From contig CAJOLL010000005.1 of assembly GCA_905235455.1 (NCBI GenBank), positions 1 through 54,527 of the forward strand: DNA of 54,527 nt. Reading direction: 5' to 3'. Made by a program: the position numbers and the translations under genes. A model generated the notes under the pieces. The model saw only the letters and a program-made list of their open reading frames with translations. It made no database searches and was not told the origin of the DNA. Below are positions 10,599-18,016 of this stretch, piece by piece. Position 1 is the first letter of the stretch. Each line of letters starts with the position of its first letter. Origin of the DNA: an uncultured Clostridia bacterium. GTDB taxonomy: Bacteria > Bacillota > Clostridia > Saccharofermentanales > Saccharofermentanaceae.

Positions 10599-11462
10599 TT
10601 AGTACGGATCACGAGTCGAGGCGACAATAAGCGGAACGCCAAGAAAAACAGCAAGATAAAAGAGGATGACAAACACTTCAAAGACATAATTGATCGAGCT
10701 GTATTCACCATAAGCAATGTAATTGAGTATGCCATTCAGCGCGAAATACTGCGCAATATCGATCCATACAGAAGCAAAACCGCAAATAAAATCCAAAACA
10801 CCGAAAACAAACAGAGAACTTAAAACGATTGCAAGTGCTGAAGCCTTACGCAGAAATGCGATCATGAATGAAAACGAAGCATATACGACCATAATTCCCA
10901 TCATGAGCACTCCGTACTTGACAAAGTTACCGACATCAGCAAAAGAGAACGAATCACAAAACAGTACGGAAATACCGAGTGCAACCCCATAAGCGATAAA
11001 CTCAACGACCACTATAGTGATCATGAGAGAAAACCACTCCATATATACGATCAGTAACGGACTTGAATTTAAAGAGAAGTGATTCACGTGAAAATGAGAC
11101 TTATACTCGGCGGAAATAAATAAAGCGATGAATATACAATGCAGAAAACAAATCAGTTCGACGCTCCATGTCATGCGCATAACGCCTGTCAGATTGTCAA
11201 GTTCACCGAGACTGATAATATTCGAGTTAAAGGCAGAAACAGATACTGATGTTTCATTATAACCGGTCTCTACAGTTTCCGATGAATCGGCTGTTCTGGC
11301 CACAGCTTCTTCAACATATTCGATCCAGTTCCCGGGATCGTCGGCAATCAATTTGATCTCCAGTGCGGAAAAAACAGCGCCGAGAAAAATAAGGATACAG
11401 ATCACAATAAAAGACTTCGATCGCAAGATCCTGTAACAATTCGCTTTCAGTTCTTTTATCAT
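10599..11462 (-). CDS. ABC-2-type transporter permease, orphan
   Basis: A 287-residue membrane protein with the layout of ABC-2 permeases: one N-terminal membrane helix (about residues 17-37), an external loop of roughly 60 residues, then about five more helices to the C-terminus. It begins with a short basic cytoplasmic segment (MIKELKANCYRILRSKSF), typical of lantibiotic-immunity and multidrug ABC-2 permeases. AGGAGG lies six bases before the ATG. No ATP-binding subunit is encoded on either side, which is unusual because such permeases need one; the ATPase must be elsewhere or the gene is a remnant. Substrate unknown. Confidence 0.85.
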   Translation of the reverse strand: MIKELKANCYRILRSKSFIVICILIFLGAVFSALEIKLIADDPGNWIEYVEEAVARTADSSETVETGYNETSVSVSAFNSNIISLGELDNLTGVMRMTWSVELICFLHCIFIALFISAEYKSHFHVNHFSLNSSPLLIVYMEWFSLMITIVVVEFIAYGVALGISVLFCDSFSFADVGNFVKYGVLMMGIMVVYASFSFMIAFLRKASALAIVLSSLFVFGVLDFICGFASVWIDIAQYFALNGILNYIAYGEYSSINYVFEVFVILFYLAVFLGVPLIVASTRDPY

Positions 11463-11520
11463 ACTCTACCTCCTACTATGACATTATAACCGTAAACTCA
11501 GCCAAATGTACTAAGAAAAT

Positions 11521-11552
11521 ATAAAAAAGGAGCTGCATATCAGCAACTCCTT
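11521..11552 (-). terminator. Intrinsic terminator after the 88-residue gene
   Basis: On the minus strand an eight-position stem with one mismatch (GGAGTTGC, loop TGATAT, GCAGCTCC) is followed directly by six T residues and further T-rich sequence. It lies about 50 bases downstream of the 88-residue gene's stop codon and just before the permease gene, so it closes the small gene's transcript. Confidence 0.82.
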
Positions 11553-11604
11553 CAAAACTGCAAATGGATAGCAGGATCCTAAGATCCTACTCTTTCATCA
11601 AAGA

Positions 11605-11871
11605 TCAGCCGATATGATCGACATCCTCGACTGTTCCGAAAAGATTCAGTCTGAAAAGCAAAGCTTCATCTTCCTGGTTGGAGCAGTAGATCTTCGCATC
11701 AACAAGCTTACCGCCTTCAATGAGTTTCATCAGACCTGTGATCTGGCTCAGCTTGCTCTTGAGATTGAACTTGTCACCCTCATCGGTAATAAGCATTACA
11801 TCGCCGGAACAGGAATCCAATGCCTGCATAAACTGGTGAACATCTACATTGCTCATGTTAAAAGCCTTCAT
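11605..11871 (-). CDS. Small conserved-looking protein of unknown function, 88 aa
   Basis: An 88-residue soluble protein (starts MKAFNMSNVDVHQFMQALD) with no signal peptide or membrane segment, mildly acidic, with a central stretch DEGDKFNLKSKLSQITGLMKLIEGG. I cannot assign a function. It is a real gene by several signs: AAAGGAGG lies a suitable distance before the ATG, a well-matched SigA promoter lies upstream (11946-11974), a hairpin sits in its leader, and a terminator follows. It is therefore a one-gene transcript. Three repeated motifs upstream of the promoter suggest dedicated regulation. Confidence 0.85.
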   Translation of the reverse strand: MKAFNMSNVDVHQFMQALDSCSGDVMLITDEGDKFNLKSKLSQITGLMKLIEGGKLVDAKIYCSNQEDEALLFRLNLFGTVEDVDHIG

Positions 11872-11919
11872 GGTGACTACCTCCTTTAAGTAAATGAGTT
11901 ATTTCCTTCTTTTCTTTCC

Positions 11920-11974
11920 AAGGTCATCCCTGACCTTGCAAGCACATTATAACTATCCCTCCATGAGGAGTCAA
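11920..11974 (-). promoter_or_regulatory. SigA promoter and leader hairpin of the 88-residue gene
   Basis: On the minus strand a TTGACT -35 box (11969-11974) and a perfect TATAAT -10 box (11946-11951) are separated by exactly 17 bases. Downstream, in the leader, AAGGTCA and TGACCTT (11920-11926 and 11931-11937) form a seven-base-pair hairpin with a GGGA loop. The promoter is strong by sequence; the hairpin may affect transcript stability or translation. Confidence 0.85.
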
Positions 11975-11983
11975 CATCGCTTT

Positions 11984-12056
11984 TGTAGACTTTGCACATG
12001 GCGAAACGTTTTTGTTTGTGCATATTGCACATGTATCAATTGTGCATATTTACATG
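11984..12056 (-). repeat. Three tandem imperfect 17-base motifs upstream of a promoter (candidate operator sites)
   Basis: Reading the minus strand, three copies start at 12056 (CATGTAAATATGCACAA), 12033 (CATGTGCAATATGCACA) and 12000 (CATGTGCAAAGTCTACA). Start-to-start spacings are 23 and 33 bases, about two and three helical turns, so the copies lie on roughly the same DNA face. The last copy ends about ten bases before the -35 box of the 88-residue gene's promoter. The first copy touches the folA stop codon. This geometry suggests activator sites; the binding protein is unknown. Confidence 0.6.
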
Positions 12057-12568
12057 TCGCTATTTCCTTCAGATCTCGTATACGTCCATATTGCAAAGCT
12101 TACGCCCTTTACGGAGTTCACGTCGGCTTCGCGACTCAGTAGCTTCCACTCTTTGAGGTTGTCAAGATTCGGGAAAAACGCATCTGCTTCGAATGTCTTA
12201 TGTATCTTAGATATGACGCATGTATCACAATATGGCAGGAACTGTTCGTAGATCTGCGCTCCGCCGATAATGAAAAAGGTCTCTTGCTGATCTTTTCGGG
12301 CATACTCGAGTACTTCTTCCACCGAATGCATAACGATGGCACCCTCCACGGAGAAGTCCGGATTTCTGGAAAGTATGATATTCAGGCGCCCCGGAAGGAG
12401 CTTTCCGCCCGGGAATGTCTCAAGCGTCTTTCGTCCGTAGATCACAGGATGCCCCAGAGTTTTCACTTTGAAATTCTGTCTCTGGTCTTCGGGAAGACTG
12501 ATCAAAAGCTCACCTTTATTCCCGATCCCCCAATTCTCATCTACGGCAACTATTGCACAGATACTCAT
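12050..12568 (-). CDS. folA: Dihydrofolate reductase
   Basis: Reduces dihydrofolate to tetrahydrofolate with NADPH. The 172-residue product carries the family pattern IVAVDENWGIGNKGELL, LPEDQRQNF with the catalytic acid D28, the dinucleotide segment VIYGRKTLETFP, and FFIIGGAQIYEQFLP. I chose the ATG at 12566-12568, which gives the usual family N-terminus and has AAGGTG eight bases upstream, rather than ATGs 7 and 13 codons earlier that lack a ribosome site. No thymidylate synthase gene is adjacent, so it is a stand-alone unit between the xylanase terminator and the 88-residue gene. Confidence 0.96.
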   Translation of the reverse strand: MSICAIVAVDENWGIGNKGELLISLPEDQRQNFKVKTLGHPVIYGRKTLETFPGGKLLPGRLNIILSRNPDFSVEGAIVMHSVEEVLEYARKDQQETFFIIGGAQIYEQFLPYCDTCVISKIHKTFEADAFFPNLDNLKEWKLLSREADVNSVKGVSFAIWTYTRSEGNSDM

Positions 12569-12622
12569 CTTATAAACACCTTCTTCCATACTCAGCGAAA
12601 AGCACATCTCACCTGCTTCTCA

Positions 12623-12631
12623 AGTATAGCA
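12623..12631 (-). promoter_or_regulatory. Extended -10 promoter of folA
   Basis: The minus strand reads TGC followed by TATACT, an extended -10 element, about 55 bases before the chosen folA start. No good -35 box is visible at the expected distance, which is usual for extended -10 promoters. Confidence 0.55.
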
Positions 12632-12646
12632 TAAGCCGGCTCCGAT

Positions 12647-12687
12647 AGAAAAAAGGGCATCTCATTTACATGAGATGCCCTTTTCTA
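12647..12687. terminator. Bidirectional terminator after the xylanase gene
   Basis: A perfect 11-base-pair stem (GGGCATCTCAT / ATGAGATGCCC, loop TTAC) is flanked by an A run on the left and a T run on the right, so it can stop transcription in either direction. It lies 20 bases past the xylanase stop codon and insulates that gene from folA. Confidence 0.92.
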
Positions 12688-12707
12688 AAAAACTTGTTTG
12701 GCAGGGC

Positions 12708-14864
12708 TTATCCGACAACCTCAATATGAACTGCATCAAGATAGAAATCATCCGTGCAATTAAATGTCTCCCAGTAAAGAATAAGAGAATCGAGATCAGA
12801 AGGAACTTCCACCTCACCGGTCGGCAGCACCCAATTATTCGTTGTCAGATCAAGTTCGCCTTCAACAAATACCCAATCTCCGCTTGTGGTATCCACTTCA
12901 ATGATATGAGGCCACAGATCAGCGATATCCGCGCTGAAAGAAACCTGTTCAGCCGTCGACTTAACAGCGAAAGAAACTTTCAGTTTCTTGCCGAGATAAC
13001 GGGAAAGGTTAACCACATAACCATCCCATGTCTCCGTAGCACCTGAAACGAGGACACACTTGTCGCCTTCATATGCACCGTCGACCACATTTATGGCAGC
13101 ACCTGCGCGGGCAGAACCGGCAAACTGGCCATCTTCGAAGTTGTCATCGAACGGATCGTCATCCTTCGGCGGTTCCACATAATCAGAAGGCTTCTCGAGT
13201 TCGCCGCCCTTCTTAGCGAGAACGACACCATCAAATGCCGGCTTCTTGGAAAGATCGCCACGGAAAAGGACCGGTGTCTCGGAAGAACGCCAGGATCCGG
13301 CATCTGTAAGACCCCAGATCGTTACGCTCTCGATATCATAGCCTTCAGCCTTTGCCTTGAGTAACTCAGAAAACAGATTCTGGAAATACAGACCCTGCTC
13401 ATAATCCTGGTTCGCAGAAGACTTAACAGCATTAACATCAAGCTCGGTAACGTGAATTGTTACACCGAGTTCATCCGCATACTTTTTCAGCGCACCGATA
13501 TACCTTTCCATGGAGATCGGGCTGGAGATATGAGACTGCAGACCCATACCGTCAAGGTTACCGGCCTCGGCGATCGGCTTAAGAACTTCGATGATCTTGT
13601 TCTGTTTTCCACTGTCATACTCGTTGTAATCATTGTAGAAAAGCTTGATGTCATCGCCGGCATACTGTCTTGCATACTTAAAAGCATACTCGAGGAAATC
13701 CGGACCGATCGTCTTTGTCCAGTTGCTCTCACGCAGATTATTGGAGTCATCAACACACTCGTTGGCAACGTCAAATGCATAGAACATACCCGGATAATTC
13801 GTATTAACGAAATCGAATACACCCTTGATGTAGTTCTCAAGACGTTTCAGCATAAGCTCGCGGCTGGCAAGTGCAGCGGATGTATCGTAGTTCTCATGGA
13901 AGAACCAGTCCGGTGTCTGAGAGTGCCATACGAGAGTATGACCGCGCATCTTGAGGTTATTTTCCTTAGCAAAATCAAGGATAGTGATGGCCTTGGTAAA
14001 ATCAAGAGCCGGGCTCTCGTTGTACTTTTCGGGATCAGCAAGAGTCGTAGCAGCATCAAGAACGTTCTCAGGCTTCATCTCATTTTCACATGTTATGGAA
14101 TTGAACTGATTCAGAAGCAGTGTTCTCGGTTCTTCTACCGGGCTTGTAACGAATGAATCCGGAACGCAGCATCCGATATAGAAGTCATCTTTGTAAAGAT
14201 CCTTCAGGGATTCGTAGGAAGAAATGTCCACCAGTTCTACAGCAGCGGCATTTGCCGGATCAAAATATTCGCCTTCGATCGTTACATACAGATAATCGAT
14301 GTAGATATCATCGGTCGTGCTGCTCTCCACATAAACATAAACGTTTGTTGCCGTCTCCGGAATCGGAGTAGTACCTTCACCGACTGCAAAAGAATCCTTG
14401 CATCCGGAGATGTGAATGATGTTTTCATACTTCGTGCTTCCGAGCATGTCAAACTGCAGAGAAATGATGACATCATTACTCGGAGACTTGACAGAAGCTT
14501 TGATATTGATGGTGTTTCCTGCCATGTTGCTGCACGGGAAATTCACACCATTCCAGTTTTCCGTACGATTAGAAATGTGAAGCACTTTTCCATCCGCACC
14601 GTCAGCATCTTCAACATCCAGCTGAACTTCTCCACGCGGCTCATACGTAACCGCATCGCCGCCAAAGTCTTCCATAATGCTGGGGATCGCGCTCTCCGCA
14701 GAAGAAGGTTCTGTTTCTGCTTCAGATTCTGTTGTACTTTCGGTAGCAACCTCAGAATCTGCAGACTCAGACTCATTCTTCTCGGATTGTTTGCAGGCGG
14801 TCAAAGCGACGGAAGAGAGCATCGCCAGCACCATGATCATGGCGCCGATCTTCTTCTTCAACAT
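12708..14864 (-). CDS. GH10 endo-1,4-beta-xylanase lipoprotein with two carbohydrate-binding-like domains
   Basis: Hydrolyses internal beta-1,4 links of xylan at the cell surface. The 718-residue product starts with a lipoprotein signal ending LTAC at C24, then a Ser/Glu/Thr-rich linker. Residues about 65-200 form a CBM4/9- or CBM22-like beta domain. The GH10 catalytic domain spans about 215-550: LVWHSQTPDWF, acid/base E369 in DVANECVDD, nucleophile E474 in HVTELDV, and TIWGLTDAGSW near its end. After a DYVEPPKDDDPFDD linker a second CBM4/9-like domain fills about 575-718. GGAGG lies seven bases before the ATG. Lipid anchoring keeps the enzyme on the cell, suited to xylan capture and local sugar uptake. 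No other glycoside hydrolase or transporter gene is adjacent. Confidence 0.97.
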   Translation of the reverse strand: MLKKKIGAMIMVLAMLSSVALTACKQSEKNESESADSEVATESTTESEAETEPSSAESAIPSIMEDFGGDAVTYEPRGEVQLDVEDADGADGKVLHISNRTENWNGVNFPCSNMAGNTINIKASVKSPSNDVIISLQFDMLGSTKYENIIHISGCKDSFAVGEGTTPIPETATNVYVYVESSTTDDIYIDYLYVTIEGEYFDPANAAAVELVDISSYESLKDLYKDDFYIGCCVPDSFVTSPVEEPRTLLLNQFNSITCENEMKPENVLDAATTLADPEKYNESPALDFTKAITILDFAKENNLKMRGHTLVWHSQTPDWFFHENYDTSAALASRELMLKRLENYIKGVFDFVNTNYPGMFYAFDVANECVDDSNNLRESNWTKTIGPDFLEYAFKYARQYAGDDIKLFYNDYNEYDSGKQNKIIEVLKPIAEAGNLDGMGLQSHISSPISMERYIGALKKYADELGVTIHVTELDVNAVKSSANQDYEQGLYFQNLFSELLKAKAEGYDIESVTIWGLTDAGSWRSSETPVLFRGDLSKKPAFDGVVLAKKGGELEKPSDYVEPPKDDDPFDDNFEDGQFAGSARAGAAINVVDGAYEGDKCVLVSGATETWDGYVVNLSRYLGKKLKVSFAVKSTAEQVSFSADIADLWPHIIEVDTTSGDWVFVEGELDLTTNNWVLPTGEVEVPSDLDSLILYWETFNCTDDFYLDAVHIEVVG

Positions 14865-14920
14865 AATTATTCCTCCATTTACCTCGCCGGGAATTATCCC
14901 GGATAATTAATTACCATCTC

Positions 14921-14949
14921 ATATTATCCGAAAGAAAAAAGAACTTCAA
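14921..14949 (-). promoter_or_regulatory. Putative SigA promoter of the xylanase gene
   Basis: On the minus strand TTGAAG (14944-14949) and TAATAT (14921-14926) are separated by 17 bases, about 55 bases before the xylanase start. A further hairpin-forming sequence (CCGGGA...TCCCGG) lies in the predicted leader near 14887-14902. The upstream palindromes at 14959-14993 would lie just beyond the -35 box. Confidence 0.55.
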
Positions 14950-14958
14950 TGATTTTTC

Positions 14959-14993
14959 CGAAATCGATTTCGAATCTTTGTGCACAAAGATTC
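14959..14993. promoter_or_regulatory. Two abutting perfect palindromes, candidate operators for the xylanase gene
   Basis: A 14-base perfect palindrome, CGAAATCGATTTCG (14959-14972), shares its last base with a 22-base perfect palindrome (14972-14993) whose arms begin GAATCTTTGTG and whose centre is GTGCAC. The first, with its central CG dyad, resembles operators of LacI-family sugar regulators. They lie 10 to 44 bases upstream of the xylanase -35 box and about 60 bases downstream of the previous gene's stop. No T run follows, so a terminator role is unlikely. Confidence 0.6.
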
Positions 14994-15054
14994 AAGCCTG
15001 CCTCTTCTTCTGGTGAAAAAGAGACAGTCTCTGCATTTTTTGTTTAAGTACTGA

Positions 15055-15585
15055 TCACAAGGCTTTAAGCAGGTCGAATACCAAGTCTATGAATCCGCTT
15101 GCATCACTGCCGTACCCGTTTCCGATATACACGGCATTCTCCAAAGAAAGCTCATTGAGATCCCAGGATCCGAAGTTCTTTTCAAAAACGAAGTAACAGA
15201 TACCAACCGACCCGTCTGCTCTTGTCAGTTCCACCGTTACGATATACAGATCATCGTTTCTTTTTACATCATCGATATCAAAAATGACACCCATGAGAAG
15301 GGCCTGGCGAGCAAGTTCTTCATCCTCAAAAGTCCCTTTGTCGAGATATTTGCAAAGGCTTATTGCAGATGGGCCCAGTTCAAGGTCTGATTCGTCCGGC
15401 TTGTATGTCGACCAAGTGCTTCTGTTATGGTTGATCGCACCACAGGACTCCAGACAGCATTCCACTCGCTTCTTCAGCTGTGCTTTAACACTGCCCGGTC
15501 CGTATGAGGTATACCAGCCATAGCCAAGCATGCCGAGAACAACTACACCGATAATGATGGTTGCAATAATATAACTCTTCTTCAT
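15055..15585 (-). CDS. Membrane-anchored hypothetical protein, 176 aa
   Basis: No family recognised. The N-terminus has a short basic start and one hydrophobic helix (about residues 5-25, IIATIIIGVVVLGMLGYGW) that acts as a signal anchor. The remaining 150 residues should be extracellular and contain four cysteines (CC and C near residues 43-48, C near 78, and one near 130) that could pair. GAGG precedes the ATG. It lies downstream of the channel gene by about 100 bases and upstream of the xylanase palindromes. Function unknown. Confidence 0.75.
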   Translation of the reverse strand: MKKSYIIATIIIGVVVLGMLGYGWYTSYGPGSVKAQLKKRVECCLESCGAINHNRSTWSTYKPDESDLELGPSAISLCKYLDKGTFEDEELARQALLMGVIFDIDDVKRNDDLYIVTVELTRADGSVGICYFVFEKNFGSWDLNELSLENAVYIGNGYGSDASGFIDLVFDLLKAL

Positions 15586-15682
15586 TTCTCCTCTTTCCCT
15601 TCTTTTTAAATGCTACTTCATCCACAACTACATTATAAGCAGATTTCTAACTCGGTTCTTACTCTAAAAAAGAGCTTTGCGG

Positions 15683-16456
15683 TCATTTATCCAAATGGAC
15701 GTCCATCTGCGGATAAGGAATAGCGATGCCATTTTCCTGAAGTGTATCATCAATCTTCTTGAGAACTTTTCGGCGGACAGAAACTCGATCAACTGGAGCG
15801 CAGTTTACGCGAAGGCGATATATTATACAGGAATCATCATATTCATGAAGACCGAGGAATTCAGCTTTTCGGATCTCTTTCCAGGAAGAGATCTCTTTAA
15901 TGATCTCATCAAAAATACTCTTGATCTTCTCTCTTGAATCACCGTAAGAAAGAGGAATATCAATCGGAAGCACATCTGTTAAGCGACATACTTTATCAAT
16001 ATTGCGGTTACAGATATGCATCTCATATCCATCTTCCCCGTTAACGATATGAGTAGACTTCAAAGACATACTCTCCACTCTTCCCACGTAATTGTCGATT
16101 CTGATGATATCTCCCACTCGAAAAAAATTCTCGCTGATGATATTGACACCCATGATGATGTCTTTCAACGCATCCTGCAGAGCAAGACCGACAATAACAC
16201 TGGCAATCCCAAGACCTGCTATTGCACTTGTAACGTTGATACCGTTGATCTGAAGGATCACAAGCACGCAAAGGATAATGAGAAAATAACGGACAACATT
16301 TACCAGAACGGATATGATCCCTTTCTTCCGGTCATTCTTGCCTAACACCTTGTTGAGAACACGGCGCAGCGCGAACCAAACGATCAAAGCTACAACAATT
16401 ATAGCCAGACAAAGATATGGTTTCGGAGATATAAGCCAATTAATTATCTCATCCAT
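15683..16456 (-). CDS. MscS-family small-conductance mechanosensitive channel
   Basis: A 257-residue membrane protein that releases solutes when membrane tension rises. Three hydrophobic helices occupy about residues 12-32, 50-70 and 76-100; the third runs into the MscS pore and beta-domain pattern (GLGIASVIVGLALQDALKD, then FFRVGDIIRIDNYVGRVESM). The C-terminal alpha/beta domain follows. I start at the ATG at 16454-16456, with GTGAG seven bases upstream, rather than a GTG four codons earlier that overlaps this ribosome site. A TATAAT -10 box is visible at 16489-16494. Confidence 0.93.
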   Translation of the reverse strand: MDEIINWLISPKPYLCLAIIVVALIVWFALRRVLNKVLGKNDRKKGIISVLVNVVRYFLIILCVLVILQINGINVTSAIAGLGIASVIVGLALQDALKDIIMGVNIISENFFRVGDIIRIDNYVGRVESMSLKSTHIVNGEDGYEMHICNRNIDKVCRLTDVLPIDIPLSYGDSREKIKSIFDEIIKEISSWKEIRKAEFLGLHEYDDSCIIYRLRVNCAPVDRVSVRRKVLKKIDDTLQENGIAIPYPQMDVHLDK

Positions 16457-16510
16457 ATGTAATCTCACTTTCGAAAGCAGATATAACGATTATACTTTAA
16501 TTCAGGATAA

Positions 16511-16543
16511 AGAAAAAGCGCCCGACGCCAATCAGCATCGGAC
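16511..16543 (-). terminator. Intrinsic terminator of the tRNA-Pro transcript
   Basis: Downstream of the tRNA on the minus strand, a seven-base-pair stem (CCGATGC / GCGTCGG, one G-T pair) is followed by GGCGC and a run of five T residues. It ends the tRNA transcript just before the channel gene's promoter. Confidence 0.8.
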
Positions 16544-16551
16544 GTATCGTC

Positions 16552-16627
16552 TGGTCGGAGTGGCGAGACTCGAACTCGCGGCCTCTTGCTCCCGAAGCAA
16601 GCACTCTACCACCTGAGCCACACCCCG
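16552..16627 (-). tRNA. tRNA-Pro (anticodon CGG)
   Basis: A full cloverleaf can be drawn on the minus strand. The acceptor stem is CGGGGTG / CACTCCG with one G-T pair, the D arm starts GCTCAGGTGG, the anticodon stem is CTTGC / GCAAG with loop TTCGGGA, the variable region has five bases, and the T arm is GCGAG-TTCGAGT-CTCGC. The 3' end is discriminator A plus an encoded CCA. The anticodon CGG reads CCG. The C1-G72 pair with A73 agrees with bacterial proline tRNAs. Confidence 0.97.
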
Positions 16628-16640
16628 TCGCGACTTATAA

Positions 16641-16669
16641 ATGATAATTCTTAATCGCGCTCTTGTCAA
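16641..16669 (-). promoter_or_regulatory. SigA promoter of tRNA-Pro
   Basis: On the minus strand a perfect TTGACA (16664-16669) is 17 bases from TATCAT (16641-16646), placing the start point close to the mature tRNA 5' end at 16627. The boxes match those of the infC promoter. Confidence 0.88.
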
Positions 16670-16673
16670 CCAA

Positions 16674-16718
16674 AAAAACAATGAAAAACGGAAGCATTTT
16701 GCGATTTTCATTGTTTTT
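16674..16718. terminator. Bidirectional terminator-like hairpin between divergent promoters
   Basis: A 14-base-pair perfect inverted repeat (core ACAATGAAAA / TTTTCATTGT) with A and T flanks looks like a terminator in both directions. It lies between the tRNA-Pro promoter and the lipoprotein promoter, where no transcript from a known gene needs to end. Confidence 0.65.
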
Positions 16719-16721
16719 CAT

Positions 16722-16750
16722 TTGCTTTTAAGCAATATTAATTATATTAT
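16722..16750 (+). promoter_or_regulatory. Putative promoter of the 365-residue lipoprotein gene
   Basis: TTGCTT (16722-16727) and TATTAT (16745-16750) are 17 bases apart in a strongly AT-rich stretch about 35 bases before the start codon. The -35 box lies within a 14-base palindrome (TTGCTTTTAAGCAA), a possible operator. Confidence 0.5.
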
Positions 16751-16784
16751 TTCTAATATAGAAAATCAGAAACGAGGCGATAAT

Positions 16785-17882
16785 ATGAAAAAAAGACTTA
16801 TCAGTTTTGCATCCGCATTACTATCTTTTTCACTTCTTCTGACATCCTGCTACGGCAAGGCTTCCGATAAAGACGGCAAAGACGGTAACGGCGATGCAGA
16901 CGAAGAGATCGTAGAGGTATTCGAAGGATACGGCAAACAGCTAAAAAAGTTATCGTTTTCAAAGATCGAGGATTATGCTCCCGAAACCGCTCTTCTGGAT
17001 CTTGATCTTTCCGCAGAAAAGGAAGACATCGTAATAGCTCTCGCAAAGAAAGCATCGTTCGATGTTCAAGAAACAGAGATCAAAGAAAAGAAAAAAACCA
17101 GCACATGCACGGCGAAAGTAAAGGTCACATATGTTGATCTTGCTAAAGTTCTCGACAATTTTGACGGACAAGCAGATAAAGAAAGCATCATCCAGGCCAT
17201 CGGAGAAGCAAAAGCATCCAAAAAGTCCGTAAAGATCTCGCTTGAGTTAGAAGATGACGAGTGGAAGATCGTTGATGATTCTGCGATATGTGATCTTCTC
17301 TTCAACGGATTAGAGGATCTTGATTATTATCTGTCCCCGATCGAACCGTTAGAAGAACCTACGACCACAACAACTGAAGAGCCGACTACCACAACTACAG
17401 AGGAAACTACAGCCACTGACACAGATCCCTCGGCATCTTCTGTTACCGGAGGAGTACATCAGGTGCTGGTCGGTGATGAACTCGACAAAGTACTGAAAGA
17501 CTTTGGTTTCACGGTTGAAGAGGATCGTTACGGGGACGATCTTGAGCGCAATTATGAATATGATGAAGATTTCATCTTCTACTATTACGAAAGTCCGGAC
17601 TCATCGATCATCAAGGAAGATTATGATGATTATGTAGCACAATTCTTTGATTTGAAATCGGATTGTGATGCAATTACCGAGAGCAAATACAAGGGCACTC
17701 TTAATCTTTTATTGTCGAATGTAAAAACAGATGACAATCATTCCTACGATTTCTATTTGTATTATGATGAGACCGTTCTTCTGATTGCGGGAATCGATGT
17801 ATATCCGGATGCCGATCCTTCTTCGAGTTACTATGAACTCATCCAGCAAGTCGGTCTTTGGGATTTCGGATTTGACGCTTAA
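16785..17882 (+). CDS. Lipoprotein of unknown function, 365 aa
   Basis: A plus-strand gene among minus-strand neighbours. The start is the ATG at 16785 with GAGG eight bases upstream, which gives a clean lipoprotein signal (MKKRLISFASALLSFSLLLTSC, lipidated Cys at residue 22). A first domain (about 45-180) has a charged alpha/beta look reminiscent of DUF-type lipoproteins with low sequence identity. A Thr/Glu/Pro linker (EEPTTTTTEEPTTTTTEETT, around 190-215) leads to a second acidic, Tyr-rich domain to the C-terminus. It probably sits on the outer face of the membrane. No function can be assigned. It is single-gene, closed by the large terminator that follows. Confidence 0.85.
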   Translation: MKKRLISFASALLSFSLLLTSCYGKASDKDGKDGNGDADEEIVEVFEGYGKQLKKLSFSKIEDYAPETALLDLDLSAEKEDIVIALAKKASFDVQETEIKEKKKTSTCTAKVKVTYVDLAKVLDNFDGQADKESIIQAIGEAKASKKSVKISLELEDDEWKIVDDSAICDLLFNGLEDLDYYLSPIEPLEEPTTTTTEEPTTTTTEETTATDTDPSASSVTGGVHQVLVGDELDKVLKDFGFTVEEDRYGDDLERNYEYDEDFIFYYYESPDSSIIKEDYDDYVAQFFDLKSDCDAITESKYKGTLNLLLSNVKTDDNHSYDFYLYYDETVLLIAGIDVYPDADPSSSYYELIQQVGLWDFGFDA

Positions 17883-17914
17883 TCCGCGAACAGTCTGACA
17901 TCATCGAAAATATC

Positions 17915-17994
17915 AAGCACTAAAAAAGAAGTTTTCGAGTGCTTCCCCGGACGATTCCGGGTGCAGGCACAAGAAAACTTCTTTTTTAGTGCTT
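17915..17994. terminator. Large bidirectional terminator with nested stem-loop
   Basis: Perfect 22-base inverted arms (17915-17936 and 17973-17994; inner part AAAAAAGAAGTTTTC / GAAAACTTCTTTTTT) enclose a second GC-rich hairpin (CCCGGA-CGAT-TCCGGG) and GTGC/GCAC segments. The A/T-rich arms give U tracts in both directions. It separates the converging lipoprotein gene and thrS, so it should stop both transcripts. Such long perfect arms are more than a simple terminator needs. Confidence 0.85.
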
Positions 17995-18016
17995 TTGAAT
18001 CAGAACAGTTTCGCGA

